Numbered from the stretch's first letter, positions 14,643 to 23,879 are shown. The stretch: 40,795 nt of DNA from Chitinophaga pinensis (GCA_945897885.1 CAMDGU010000025.1:1-40795); one strand, 5' to 3'. Numbers and translations: made by a program. The notes: a model not told the origin generated them from the sequence alone.

Positions 14643-15662
14643 ATGATTGGGCGATTAGTGAAAAGCTTAATAATATTGGCGGTGATACTTAGTGTGTTAC
14701 CTTCCTGCAATAAAAATAACAAGAATTATCAGATGGCTCACGACACCACCTTGAGTGCCGAAGTAAGAGCCTGGTCGCAAAAAATAATGGACGACCCCAA
14801 GCGTGATGACTACTATGCCGAACGAGCTATGGGATTAATCAGCAATGATAAAAATTACAAATTGGCCATTGCCGATTTGGAAAAAGCCATAAAAATGAAT
14901 CCTGAAAAAGGGATTTACCAAACCAAATTGGCCGATGCTTACTTTGGCGACAACCAAACTTACAAAGCCAAAGAAACCTATCTTAAAGCGGTGGCGGCTA
15001 ATCCAAACGATGCCGAAGTATTATTTAAAACCGGCCAGTTTTTTCTGTTTGTAAAAAAGTATGACGAGGCAAAACGGTATTTGAACGAAGCTTTAAAAAT
15101 AGATGAAAGCTATCCTAAAGTTTATTTTTTTATTGCTCAAGCCTTTAAAGAAACCCAAGATACCGTTAAGGCTATTGAATTTTATAAACGAGCCATACAA
15201 ATTGATGCCGGAGATTATGATTCCTATTTGCAATTAGGGCAAATTTTTACCCAACAAAAAAATGCGGAAGCCTTGAGATATTTGGATGCGGCCATTAATA
15301 CCAATGAAGGCATTGAAGAAGCCTGGTATGCTCGTGGTTATTTTTATCAATTGGGTGGAAACTACGCCAAGGCCTTATTTGATTATCAAAAAACAATTAC
15401 TATCAATCCGTTTCACACGCTGGCTTATTACAATGCCGGGTATATTTATTTTACCCAAAAAAATTGGCCGTTGGCTATTAAGCATTTTGAAATGTCGGCA
15501 AAGGCAAATGATGAATTTGAAAAACCTGTTTATATGATTGGTCTTAGTAAAGAGGCGGAAGGGAAAAATGAAGAAGCTTTAACTTTTTATAAACGTTGCC
15601 TGCAATTAAACCCTAACTTTGAACTGGCCAAAGAAGGTGTTAAGCGCCTAGAAAAGAGTTAA
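14643..15662 (+). CDS. TPR-repeat lipoprotein
   Basis: This 339-residue protein starts with a lipoprotein signal peptide (MIGRLVKSLIILAVILSVLPSC; lipobox LPSC). The rest is a chain of about eight tetratricopeptide repeats, recognisable by patterns such as 'Y.LAI.DLEKAIKMNPEKG', 'AEVLFKTGQFFLFVKKYDEAKRYLNEALKIDES' and 'ALTFYKRCLQLNPNFELA'. TPR domains act as protein-binding scaffolds, so this should be a membrane-anchored periplasmic adaptor; its partner is unknown. It is divergent from hmgA and is followed by a long inverted repeat. Confidence 0.88.
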   Translation: MIGRLVKSLIILAVILSVLPSCNKNNKNYQMAHDTTLSAEVRAWSQKIMDDPKRDDYYAERAMGLISNDKNYKLAIADLEKAIKMNPEKGIYQTKLADAYFGDNQTYKAKETYLKAVAANPNDAEVLFKTGQFFLFVKKYDEAKRYLNEALKIDESYPKVYFFIAQAFKETQDTVKAIEFYKRAIQIDAGDYDSYLQLGQIFTQQKNAEALRYLDAAINTNEGIEEAWYARGYFYQLGGNYAKALFDYQKTITINPFHTLAYYNAGYIYFTQKNWPLAIKHFEMSAKANDEFEKPVYMIGLSKEAEGKNEEALTFYKRCLQLNPNFELAKEGVKRLEKS

Positions 15663-15669
15663 CATTGCT

Positions 15670-15732
15670 GGTCGGTGTCTTCACCGAACAAAATGAAATA
15701 TTAAACCTTTTCGGTTCGTGAAGACACCAACC
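15670..15732. repeat. Long intergenic inverted repeat
   Basis: The left arm GGTCGGTGTCTTCACCGAAC (15670-15689) pairs with the right arm GTTCGTGAAGACACCAACC (15714-15732) with one G-T type change and a one-base gap; the loop is 24 bases and AT-rich. It starts 8 bases after the stop of the TPR gene and ends 27 bases before the CDGSH gene. It could act as a terminator or mRNA-stabilising hairpin, but the length and sequence conservation of the arms resemble a dispersed REP/MITE-like element. Confidence 0.7.
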
Positions 15733-15759
15733 TATAATTAACAATAAGAAAAATAACCC

Positions 15760-16008
15760 ATGCAAAACGAACCTATACTTTTTAAATCATTAAAATTAGA
15801 ACTTGAACCCGGAATTTACTACTGGTGCAGTTGTGCCGATAATTTTGAATTGGTAATTTGCGATAGCTCTCATAAAGATTGTGTTCCTTTACAATTTGAA
15901 ATAACAGAAAAAAGACTCCGTTCTTATTGCACTTGTAAGCAAACCAAAACGCCTCCTTTTTGCGACGGCACGCATAAAGAAATAAATGCTTTAAATTTTC
16001 CTGAATAA
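15760..16008 (+). CDS. CDGSH-type iron-sulfur domain protein
   Basis: This 82-residue protein carries two CDGSH-like motifs: a divergent first one, WCSC...VICDSSHKD (~22-39), and a canonical second one, YCTCKQTKTPPFCDGTHK (~57-74). Each C-x-C...C...H set can hold a [2Fe-2S] cluster with three Cys and one His ligand. Such small proteins are redox or iron-sulfur transfer factors in the cytoplasm; the partner here is unknown. It is a single gene, convergent with the pirin gene, 19 bases apart. Confidence 0.88.
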   Translation: MQNEPILFKSLKLELEPGIYYWCSCADNFELVICDSSHKDCVPLQFEITEKRLRSYCTCKQTKTPPFCDGTHKEINALNFPE

Positions 16009-16027
16009 AGTTAATTTTTTAAAGCTT

Positions 16028-16750
16028 TTACTCCAGATTCATCGGCACTTCCATTAATAAAACTTCGGTATCAGGACTTTCAGCTTTAAGGTGTAAAATA
16101 TCGGTATCCCAAATTCCTAAACCGTCGCGGGTATTTAATAATTGTCCATTAATGGTTAAATCGCCACTTATTAAAAAAGCATAAACCCCGTTTCCTTTAA
16201 GTTTAAGGGTATAGTTGGTAGCTACATCTTTATCAAATTTACCTAGATGAAACCAGGCATCTTGATGTATCCAAACACCTTCATCATCAGAGTTAGGTGA
16301 AAGTATTTGTTGCAATTTGTTGTGTCTGTCAGCCACATTTAGTAATTGTTGGTCATACCGTGGAGTCACATTTCCTTTATTGGGAAACAACCATATCTGT
16401 AATAAATTTAAAGTGGTATCTGCACTGCTATTAAACTCGCTGTGCTGAATACCCGTTCCTGCACTCATTACCTGTATTTCACCGGCATGTATTACGGCTG
16501 TATTTCCCATACTGTCACGATGCCTTAGTTCTCCTGCCAATGGAATAGTAATAATCTCCATGTTATCATGGGGATGAGTTCCAAAACCCATTCCGGCTTC
16601 TACTCTATCATCATTTAAAACCCGTAAAACACCAAAATGAACCCGTTCAGGATCATAATATCCTGCAAAACTAAACGTGTGACGGGCATCTAACCAACCA
16701 TGATTAGCATGGCCGCGGGTGTTGGCTTTGTGAAGGATGGATTTGGGCAT
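16028..16750 (-). CDS. Pirin family protein (YhaK-like, cytoplasmic)
   Basis: Pirins are bicupin proteins with one Fe(II)-type metal; some act as quercetin 2,3-dioxygenases. This 240-residue protein has the signature 'ARHTFSFAGYYDPERVHFGVLRVLNDD' and the metal ligands in GTHPHDNMEI (H59, H61) and GIQHSEFN (H103, E105). No export signal is seen. It is downstream of, and may be co-transcribed with, ribBA and the ABC-F gene. A second, exported-looking pirin lies at 20130-21263. The physiological substrate is unknown. Confidence 0.9.
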   Translation of the reverse strand: MPKSILHKANTRGHANHGWLDARHTFSFAGYYDPERVHFGVLRVLNDDRVEAGMGFGTHPHDNMEIITIPLAGELRHRDSMGNTAVIHAGEIQVMSAGTGIQHSEFNSSADTTLNLLQIWLFPNKGNVTPRYDQQLLNVADRHNKLQQILSPNSDDEGVWIHQDAWFHLGKFDKDVATNYTLKLKGNGVYAFLISGDLTINGQLLNTRDGLGIWDTDILHLKAESPDTEVLLMEVPMNLE

Positions 16751-16815
16751 GAAAAATTATTTATTGTAATAAATTTTGGGTTAACTTAATTTTATAAATC
16801 TTAATTTAATATTTC

Positions 16816-18723
16816 TCATTCCAGCCCCATCAACTCCTCAAAAGCCGTTTCATATTCCTGTTCTTTATCTACCAGTTCATGTTTAAGTTTGCCAAGGGTT
16901 TGTGAGATTGTTTTAAGCTCCATGGCATTGGTATATACGGATTCTTTGGTCATCTCGGCTTCGTTGTTGTCAATCTGCTTTTTAAGAGCTGCAATTTCAA
17001 TATCCAATCCGTCAATTTGCTTTTTTAAAGCTTTTACTAAGGTATCTCTGTGGGGTAAATTTTCAGCTTTGGGTTTCACATGAACAGTAACCGCTTCTTT
17101 AATTGCATTTGCCGAAGGTTTATTTTTAAGTCGTTGTTGGTTCCATGGCTCAAACTCGGCATATGTTCCCGGATATTCTTTAATCTGATTATCTTCAATC
17201 CACCAAATTTTGTTCGCTATTTGGCTCACGAAATGTCGATCATGGCTTACCACAATAAAACTCCCTGCATAGTTATTAAATACATCAATTAATATATCAA
17301 TACTCTGCATATCCAAGTGATTGGTAGGCTCATCCAAAACCAGAAAATTAGCCCCTGTAGTTACCATTTTCGCCAAAGAAACCCTCGCTTTTTCGCCACC
17401 ACTCAACACTTTAATTTTCTTAAAAACATCATCACCTTGAAATAAGAATCCCCCCAACAGTCCTCTTAAATCACCATCGGTTTTGTTGGTAGCAAAACTT
17501 GCCAATTCCTGCAAAATATCATTTTCCAGATTTAAACTTTCCAACTGATGCTGAGCATAAAACGACTGAATAAGATTATATCCCATTATTCTTTCTCCTT
17601 CATGATTTTCGGTTCCGGCAATTATTCGCAACAATGTACTCTTTCCCTTACCATTGGCGCCAATCAAAGCTATTCTATCGCCTCTATCAAGCAATGCACT
17701 TGCATTTTTTACTATTTCTATTGGTCCGTATGATTTGCTGATATTTTTTAATTCACATATTACTTTGCCAGGTGCTTTTAAAATATTGAATCTAACATTA
17801 ATTTTAGAATTATCTTGAACAACCGCTTCTACCAAATCCAATTTATCAAGCATTTTTACACGGCTTTGAACCAAGGTGGATTTGCTGGCTTTCGCCTTAA
17901 ATCGGGTTATAAATCTTTCCTGTTGGCGAATATAATCTTGTTGGTTTTCGTATTGACGAGTTTGCAAATCATCTCGTTCTACTTTTTGTTCCAAATACTC
18001 TTCAAAATTTCCGGTATATTGATATACCTTTTGATTAGCAATTTCAACAATTTTAGTAACCATTCTATTTAGGAAGTATCTATCGTGAGATACAATTATA
18101 ACCGTTCCTTCATAGCTTGTAAGATAGGTTTCTAACCATTCAATACTAGGTAAATCCAAGTGATTGGTAGGCTCATCCAGCATCAGTAATTGAGGCTTCA
18201 TCAAAAGCATTTTGGCCAGCATTACCCTCATTCTCCAACCTCCTGAAAACTCAGATAAGGGGCGTTTCAAATCCGATGTATTAAATCCTAAGCCTTCTAA
18301 AATTGCCTCTGTTTTGTATCGAATATCATACCCGTCGCTATGCAAAAATTCCTCTTGCATTTCACCTAATCTATGAAGGTTTTCTTCGGAATAATCAGTT
18401 TCTACAATTTTTAAAAGCTTTTCAATTTCACCTTCCAAAAACAATTGCCTTTCAAAAGCTTGCATAGCAACATTCACAATAGGTTCATCACTTGAGAAGG
18501 AGAGTAAATCCTGATTTAAAAATCCAATTGTTAAACTTTTAAGTTTGCTAATATCTCCTTCACGCAATTGATATTCGCCTGTCAAAACGCGCAACAAGGT
18601 ACTTTTACCTGTTCCGTTTTTCCCAACCAGACCTATTCGTTCCTTCGGTTTTATGTGCCAATCGGCATCTTTGTATAGGTATCGTCCCCCAAATTCAAAG
18701 GAGAAATTACTTAATGAAATCAT
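16816..18723 (-). CDS. ABC-F family ATPase (ribosome-associated)
   Basis: This 635-residue cytoplasmic protein has two ABC ATPase domains and no membrane segments. Domain 1 has Walker A GKNGTGKST, signature FSGGWRMR and Walker B LLMLDEPTNHLDLPS; domain 2 has GANGKGKST, LSGGEKAR and FLVLDEPTNHLDMQS. The linker between them (~240-310, 'QTRQYENQQDYIRQQERFI') is the P-site tRNA-interaction motif region, and a coiled-coil C-terminus (~560-635) follows. ABC-F proteins bind the ribosomal E site and relieve stalls or regulate translation; this one is of the Uup/YheS-like housekeeping type rather than a clear antibiotic-resistance factor. It begins 37 bases after ribBA. Confidence 0.92.
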   Translation of the reverse strand: MISLSNFSFEFGGRYLYKDADWHIKPKERIGLVGKNGTGKSTLLRVLTGEYQLREGDISKLKSLTIGFLNQDLLSFSSDEPIVNVAMQAFERQLFLEGEIEKLLKIVETDYSEENLHRLGEMQEEFLHSDGYDIRYKTEAILEGLGFNTSDLKRPLSEFSGGWRMRVMLAKMLLMKPQLLMLDEPTNHLDLPSIEWLETYLTSYEGTVIIVSHDRYFLNRMVTKIVEIANQKVYQYTGNFEEYLEQKVERDDLQTRQYENQQDYIRQQERFITRFKAKASKSTLVQSRVKMLDKLDLVEAVVQDNSKINVRFNILKAPGKVICELKNISKSYGPIEIVKNASALLDRGDRIALIGANGKGKSTLLRIIAGTENHEGERIMGYNLIQSFYAQHQLESLNLENDILQELASFATNKTDGDLRGLLGGFLFQGDDVFKKIKVLSGGEKARVSLAKMVTTGANFLVLDEPTNHLDMQSIDILIDVFNNYAGSFIVVSHDRHFVSQIANKIWWIEDNQIKEYPGTYAEFEPWNQQRLKNKPSANAIKEAVTVHVKPKAENLPHRDTLVKALKKQIDGLDIEIAALKKQIDNNEAEMTKESVYTNAMELKTISQTLGKLKHELVDKEQEYETAFEELMGLE

Positions 18724-18760
18724 TCTTTATTAAAAATTACTAAATTATTTATCGTTAGAC

Positions 18761-19963
18761 TTAAAGGTCATGCCCCATTTTATCGCGTTTGGTGTCCAAA
18801 TATTTTTTATTGTGCTTATTCGCCTTTATCTGGATTGGAACGTTTTCAACTATTTCTAATCCGTACCCAACCAAACCTGTTCTTTTTTGAGGATTATTAC
18901 TCATCAATCTCATTTTTTTGACCCCTAAATCGCGCAATATTTGTGCCCCAACCCCATAATCCCTTTGATCCATTTTAAAACCCAATTGCAAGTTGGCCTC
19001 TACCGTATCCAATCCTTGCTCCTGTAATTTGTAGGCTTTTAATTTATTAATCAATCCAATTCCTCTACCCTCCTGATTCATATATACTATTACTCCTTTC
19101 CCCTCCTTTTCTATCATATCCATGGAGGCACTTAATTGCGGACCACAATCGCAGCGGCAACTTCCAAATATATCACCGGTAATGCAAGACGAATGAACTC
19201 TGGTTAATACAGATTCACCAATATCCCATGTTCCCTTAACCAATGCAATATGCTCTTGGTCGGTATTAATTTGCTTATAAGCTACCAAATCAAAATCACC
19301 ATGTTCAGTAGGCAAATCCACACTAATAATTCGTTTTATAAGACTTTCTTGTTCAAGCCTGTATTTAATTAATTGCTCAATAGAAATAATTTTAAGATCA
19401 AACTTTTGTGCCACTTTAAATAAATCAGGAAGTCTTGCCATGGTGCCATCTTCGTTTAAAATTTCAACAATACAACCCACCGGAGGGAAGCCCGCCAAAC
19501 GAGCAAGGTCAATAGCTGCTTCTGTGTGTCCGGCTCTGCGAAGCACACCTTCCGAACGAGCTATCAATGGAAAAATATGACCGGGTCTTCCCAAATCATC
19601 TGGTTTTGTATCTGAATTTACCAGAGCCTGAACCGTTTTTGACCTATCATGAGCTGATATTCCTGTAGTGCAACCGTGACCCAATAAATCAACAGAAACA
19701 GTAAATGCTGTGCGAAGAACATCGGTATTATTGGTTACCATAAGTTCTAAACCCAAAGCTTTGCAACGTTCTTCGGATAGAGGCACACAAATTAAACCAC
19801 GGCCTTCGCGAGCCATAAAGTTGATCATTTCGGGAGTAACATTGCTTGCAGCTGTTAAAAAATCACCTTCATTTTCGCGATTTTCATCATCCACTACAAT
19901 TACTAATTTCCCGTTTTTTATATCCTCAATAGCGGATTCAATAGTATCTAATTTTGTTTTCAT
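18761..19963 (-). CDS. ribBA: Bifunctional 3,4-dihydroxy-2-butanone-4-phosphate synthase / GTP cyclohydrolase II
   Basis: The two domains make the two early precursors of riboflavin. Residues 1-200 are the RibB domain, with [10 protein letters not shown] (25-34), [13 protein letters not shown] and RPGHIFPL. Residues 205-400 are the RibA domain, with zinc cysteines in [17 protein letters not shown] (C260, C271, C273) and the [10 protein letters not shown] and [10 protein letters not shown] segments. All are intact. Upstream are a TATTTTTG promoter element on the minus strand (19997-20004) and a small hairpin AACCT-GATG-AGGTT (19968-19981) just before the ATG. I saw no FMN riboswitch in the ~165-base upstream gap. 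Confidence 0.95.
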   Translation of the reverse strand: MKTKLDTIESAIEDIKNGKLVIVVDDENRENEGDFLTAASNVTPEMINFMAREGRGLICVPLSEERCKALGLELMVTNNTDVLRTAFTVSVDLLGHGCTTGISAHDRSKTVQALVNSDTKPDDLGRPGHIFPLIARSEGVLRRAGHTEAAIDLARLAGFPPVGCIVEILNEDGTMARLPDLFKVAQKFDLKIISIEQLIKYRLEQESLIKRIISVDLPTEHGDFDLVAYKQINTDQEHIALVKGTWDIGESVLTRVHSSCITGDIFGSCRCDCGPQLSASMDMIEKEGKGVIVYMNQEGRGIGLINKLKAYKLQEQGLDTVEANLQLGFKMDQRDYGVGAQILRDLGVKKMRLMSNNPQKRTGLVGYGLEIVENVPIQIKANKHNKKYLDTKRDKMGHDL

Positions 19964-19996
19964 TATTAACCTGATGAGGTTGCTTTTTTAGAGGTG

Positions 19997-20004
19997 CAAA
20001 AATA
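19997..20004 (-). promoter_or_regulatory. Bacteroidota -7 element (TATTTTTG) for ribBA
   Basis: The minus strand reads TATTTTTG then CACC, an exact TAnnTTTG match 33 bases from the ribBA ATG. The leader would contain the short AACCT/AGGTT hairpin at 19968-19981. Confidence 0.5.
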
Positions 20005-20114
20005 AGATTAATATAGGGTAAATCCGTTCGATAAAGTAAACATGAATACATCTTTTCACAATGCCCATTTTGACATCCAAAATTGAAAACATTCCTTTAT
20101 TGAAAGTGTTATAG

Positions 20115-20122
20115 TATTTTTG
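20115..20122 (+). promoter_or_regulatory. Bacteroidota -7 element (TATTTTTG) for the exported pirin
   Basis: TATTTTTG matches TAnnTTTG and ends 7 bases before the ATG at 20130, so the transcript would be nearly leaderless. Confidence 0.45.
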
Positions 20123-20129
20123 AAAAGAT

Positions 20130-21263
20130 ATGACCGAAAAATATCCAAGACGAAATTTTGTAACCAAATTATCATTGGGCATTACCTCATTAATAACCAT
20201 GCCATTAAATGGGGTTGTAAAAAGTTTAAAAAAAGAAATAGAACCTGAGCCAATGAAAGAACCAATAAAAAGCATTAAACCACTGGGTTTTCAATGGGAA
20301 ACTGCCGACCCATTTTTATTTTGTGTTCATCACGAAGATTATTTTCCAAAAGGAAATGAAGGAATGGGACCTGACAAATCGTATTTATCAGGCCGCCATA
20401 TGGGCGATGATTTTATCATTAAAGATGGTTTTAGAATGTATCATGGCAAAACGGTTCCTGGTTTTCCCGGCCATCCACACCGTGGGTTTGAAACAATAAC
20501 TGTGGTAAGAAAAGGCTTGGTAGATCATGCTGATTCATTAGGAGCTGCCGGTCGCTATGGTGATGGTGATGTGCAATGGATGACAGCAGGTAAAGGTGTT
20601 CAACATTCAGAAATGTTTCCTTTATTGAATCAAGACAAAGAAAATACCATGGAGTTGTTTCAGATTTGGCTAAACCTACCCAAAAAAAATAAAATGGTAG
20701 ATGCCCATTTTAAAATGCTTTGGAGCGAAAGTATTCCAAGATACACCAATGAAGAAAAAACTATTGATGTAGAAGTAATAGCCGGAAAACTAGGTGATAA
20801 AATTGCTCCAACTCCCCCACCCAATTCATGGGCAGCCGACCCGGCCAATGAGGTGGTTGTGTGGAATATTAAAATGAAACCGAATAGCAAATGGACGTTA
20901 CCAAAAGCTTCAGCAGGCATAAACAGAAATTTGTATTTTTATGAAGGAAATAGCTTGAAAGTGGCAAACCAAACCGTAACAAATTATTGTGCGGTAGAAG
21001 TGGAAGCTGATATGGACATAACCATTGAAACCCAAAGTGATAATGTGAGTATTTTATTATTACAAGGCAAACCAATCAGTGAACCGGTAATGCAATACGG
21101 TCCATTTGTGATGAACACTAAAGAGGAAATAAATCAAGCTTTTGAAGATTATCATAAAACCCAGTTTGGTGGATGGCCATGGCCAAAGTATGACCAAGTT
21201 CATGACAGAAGCAAAGGACGATTTGCTAAACATAGCGATGAAAGATTAGAGGAAAAAGGATAA
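20130..21263 (+). CDS. Pirin family protein with twin-arginine-like N-terminus
   Basis: This 377-residue protein has pirin metal ligands in GHPHRGFETI (H115, H117) and GVQHSEMF (H159, E161). The C-terminal cupin carries 'PFVMNTKEEINQAFEDYHKTQFGGWPW'. Compared with the 240-residue pirin at 16028 it has ~55 extra N-terminal residues: MTEKYPRRNFVTKLSLGITSLITMPLNGVV, with RR at 7-8 followed by a moderately hydrophobic stretch. This resembles a Tat signal (RRxFxxKL), which would place a folded, metal-loaded pirin outside the cytoplasm. That is an inference; pirins are usually cytoplasmic. The function of the cupin is otherwise unknown. Confidence 0.88.
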   Translation: MTEKYPRRNFVTKLSLGITSLITMPLNGVVKSLKKEIEPEPMKEPIKSIKPLGFQWETADPFLFCVHHEDYFPKGNEGMGPDKSYLSGRHMGDDFIIKDGFRMYHGKTVPGFPGHPHRGFETITVVRKGLVDHADSLGAAGRYGDGDVQWMTAGKGVQHSEMFPLLNQDKENTMELFQIWLNLPKKNKMVDAHFKMLWSESIPRYTNEEKTIDVEVIAGKLGDKIAPTPPPNSWAADPANEVVVWNIKMKPNSKWTLPKASAGINRNLYFYEGNSLKVANQTVTNYCAVEVEADMDITIETQSDNVSILLLQGKPISEPVMQYGPFVMNTKEEINQAFEDYHKTQFGGWPWPKYDQVHDRSKGRFAKHSDERLEEKG

Positions 21264-21295
21264 AAAAACATCTTAACTCTCTCCTCCTTTTTTCC

Positions 21296-21303
21296 TAACT
21301 TTG
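21296..21303 (+). promoter_or_regulatory. Bacteroidota -7 element (TAACTTTG) for the glycosyltransferase at 21315
   Basis: TAACTTTG matches TAnnTTTG and ends 11 bases before the ATG at 21315. Confidence 0.5.
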
Positions 21304-21314
21304 CCACTCAAATT

Positions 21315-22496
21315 ATGAAAATTTTGTTTGTGGCCAATCGGGTTCCTTACCCGCCTTTTAGAGGCGACAAACTAAAAATTTATAACCTTACCAAACGGCT
21401 TTCTGTGAACAATGAACTTTACCTAATCACCTTTGCCGAATCTAAAGAAGATTATAATTACGGTGAAGAGTTAGGAAAATTATTTAAGAAAGTTCATATC
21501 ATAAGTTTGCCCAAATGGCAATCGTATTTAAATTGTCTCCTAGCCATTTTCTCAAATATTCCTTTTCAGGTAGCTTATTTCAAAAGCAACAAAATGAACA
21601 ACCTTGTTCAGGATTTTTTAGGCAAAAATGAAATTGACATCATACACACCCAACATTTAAGAATGGCTCAGTTTACTTCTGAAATTAAAATGCCAAAAAT
21701 TTTGGATTTACCGGATGCTTTTTCATTGTATTGGAAACGACGGATCGAGAATCAGCAAAATTTCATTAAACGATTTTTTGAAAAAATAGAATTTAAAAGG
21801 CTTTATAAGTTTGAAGGGCAAATTGTTAAAAATTTCAATTTAGGATTGGTGTGTTCGCGTGAGGATTTGAATTATATGCAGAATGAACATGGTTCTTCAA
21901 ACATTGATTTACTTAGGAACGGTGTAGATTTAGATACCTTTAAATCGGAAGGTCATGATTATTCCAATAACTCAACGTTGCTTTTTACTGGCAATATGGA
22001 TTATGCCCCCAATGTTGATGCCGTTGGGTACTTTGTGAGAGAAATTTTCCCGACCATTTCATCCAAATTTTCTAACGTAAAATTTGTAATAGCAGGCCAA
22101 AGACCTGTAAAGCAAGTTTTAGAATTAAAAGCTAAAAATATTGAGATAACCGGATTTATCCCCGATCTAAAAATAATGTACCAAGAAGCTTCCATCGTAG
22201 TTTCCCCCTTGCGATTTGGAGCAGGAACTCAAAATAAAGTTTTGGAGGCAATGGCTATGGGAATACCTGTAGTAAGTGGAAATATAGGGTTTGAAGGTTT
22301 GGAAATTAAAAATGGTGAAGGGGTTTTTTTAGAAACTAATCCAATTGGATTTGCCAACAAGGTTATAGAACTATTGGAATCAGAATCGTTGCGCGAGCAA
22401 ACGGGAATAAAAGGTAATTTGGTGGCTAAACAAAAATTTAGCTGGGATATAATTTCATTGCAACTGGAACGTTATTGTAAGGCGTATGCCAAGTAA
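21315..22496 (+). CDS. GT4-family glycosyltransferase
   Basis: This 393-residue protein begins MKILFVANRVPYPPFRGDKLKIYNLTKRLS, the N-terminal pattern of sugar transferases of the TIGR03087 type. The C-terminal GT-B half has 'LLFTGNMDYAPNVDAVGYFVREIFP', 'FVIAGQRPVKQVLEL' and the donor-binding motif SPLRFGAGTQNKVLEAMAMGIPVV. It should transfer a nucleotide-activated sugar to a glycolipid or polysaccharide at the cytoplasmic face of the membrane. No polysaccharide cluster surrounds it, so the product is unknown. Confidence 0.9.
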   Translation: MKILFVANRVPYPPFRGDKLKIYNLTKRLSVNNELYLITFAESKEDYNYGEELGKLFKKVHIISLPKWQSYLNCLLAIFSNIPFQVAYFKSNKMNNLVQDFLGKNEIDIIHTQHLRMAQFTSEIKMPKILDLPDAFSLYWKRRIENQQNFIKRFFEKIEFKRLYKFEGQIVKNFNLGLVCSREDLNYMQNEHGSSNIDLLRNGVDLDTFKSEGHDYSNNSTLLFTGNMDYAPNVDAVGYFVREIFPTISSKFSNVKFVIAGQRPVKQVLELKAKNIEITGFIPDLKIMYQEASIVVSPLRFGAGTQNKVLEAMAMGIPVVSGNIGFEGLEIKNGEGVFLETNPIGFANKVIELLESESLREQTGIKGNLVAKQKFSWDIISLQLERYCKAYAK

Positions 22497-22530
22497 CTGC
22501 AATATTTAAGTAAATAGCCTAAATATAAAA

Positions 22531-22560
22531 TTGGATTATTGGGGGTTTTTGATATTTTTG
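22531..22560 (+). promoter_or_regulatory. Bacteroidota promoter (TTG -33 and TATTTTTG -7) for the gene at 22632
   Basis: TATTTTTG at 22553-22560 is an exact TAnnTTTG match, with TTG at 22531-22533 separated from it by 19 bases, which is the usual spacing for the -33 element. The leader would be about 65 bases. Confidence 0.5.
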
Positions 22561-22631
22561 TTTTGAAATAAAATTGGGTATTAAGAATCACCTTAGATTA
22601 AGATAGAAAAATAATTACCTGATAAAACGTA

Positions 22632-23879
22632 ATGAGCAGATTCGAACGAGAAAATATATCAAAGAAAGTGAAAGTAGTTTCACAAGTATTTGCAGTATTG
22701 GCAAGTTTCGGTATTCTTATTATTGGTCTTCAGTTATTTTCCAAAACTACCGGTTTTGATATTTTCAATATTAATTACTCTCTTTCAAAATTATTTTCTG
22801 AAGAGACAGAATCTAAAGTAATTCACAGAGAATCGATATCCGAATATTCAAAACCTTTTTTTGAACAAGATATAATTGATCCAGATAATTCGGAAGCCTT
22901 AATAAAAGCAGCCTCATTTCTTCAAAATCAGCCAACTCTTTTACCCATTAAACCTTCCCAATCTGGAGCTGGCAATGATGGTGATAGTGAAAATAAAAAG
23001 GAAAAACATTCAATTATTGAAATACCAAGTTTACTAAGTTCGGGCAATTTATTCCCAAATATTATTGAATCTTTTAAATCAAAGCAATTAAGCCAAAACG
23101 GTATTTTACCAACAGTTAAAGAAGCAAAATTTAGTAAATGGTCAGTTGGCATAAGCCTCTCTCCCGGGGTTTCTTATCGCCAGATTAAATATACTAATGT
23201 TGATGAAATTAGTACCCGACAGGTAGGGAATACCCAGTTTGGGTTTTATCAAACTAAAAAAGAAAGAAATAAACTTGACAAGGCTTTGATGAAATATTCC
23301 CTGGCTCTTGATTTTTTTTACCGTGTTAATTCTACGCTTAGCTTTCAGTCAGGTTTAATTTATTTTAATACCGGAGAATCTATAATGGTTAAGGAAAAAT
23401 CACTCGAAACCAATAACCCAACTCTTGTTGCAGATAACTCCTTTTTTGAAGGCTCTCCTGATTTTGAAGCACCTGATGGAACTGGAAATGAGGACAATGT
23501 GAGGTTTGCCAATAATTTTTCTTATTTTGAAATACCCTTAATAATTAATTATAAAATAAAATCAGTTAATGAACTAACTGACCTAGAGTTGCAGGCAGGT
23601 GCTTCACTTACAAAGCTGGATTTTGTAACCGCAATGGTTTATAATTTTGAAAATAATGGCTACTATTTAATATCGGGTTCTCATCCATCTATTTTCCAAA
23701 AATATGGTAGCAATGCCATTGCGGGAATTATCTACAGTAAATACATCACCAATACCATTCAGCTTTATGCTAATCCACAACTCAAAGTTGGATTGACCAA
23801 TATTTTTAATAAAGAATACCATATCAACGAGCATTACTACAATGCAGTTGTTCGATTAGGGATGAAAATTAATCTTTAA
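22632..23879 (+). CDS. Outer-membrane beta-barrel-like protein with an N-terminal membrane helix
   Basis: This 415-residue protein has a charged start (MSRFERENISKKVKVV) and a single hydrophobic helix (~15-37) without a clear cleavage site. A polar, probably disordered linker follows (~40-175, with 'QSGAGNDGDSENKKEKHS'). The last ~240 residues look like an 8-stranded PorT/OmpW-type outer-membrane barrel: SVGISLSPGVSYRQIKY, YSLALDFFYRVNSTLSFQSGLIYF, FSYFEIPLIINYKI, LQAGASLTK and the ending AVVRLGMKINL. If the helix is not cleaved, one polypeptide would reach from inner to outer membrane. No sigma or anti-sigma gene is next to it. Function unknown. Confidence 0.78.
   Translation: MSRFERENISKKVKVVSQVFAVLASFGILIIGLQLFSKTTGFDIFNINYSLSKLFSEETESKVIHRESISEYSKPFFEQDIIDPDNSEALIKAASFLQNQPTLLPIKPSQSGAGNDGDSENKKEKHSIIEIPSLLSSGNLFPNIIESFKSKQLSQNGILPTVKEAKFSKWSVGISLSPGVSYRQIKYTNVDEISTRQVGNTQFGFYQTKKERNKLDKALMKYSLALDFFYRVNSTLSFQSGLIYFNTGESIMVKEKSLETNNPTLVADNSFFEGSPDFEAPDGTGNEDNVRFANNFSYFEIPLIINYKIKSVNELTDLELQAGASLTKLDFVTAMVYNFENNGYYLISGSHPSIFQKYGSNAIAGIIYSKYITNTIQLYANPQLKVGLTNIFNKEYHINEHYYNAVVRLGMKINL

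Noticed and set aside
19964-20129. Possible FMN riboswitch in front of ribBA
   Set aside because: None of the conserved RFN-element helices could be recognised; only a small 5-bp hairpin is present.
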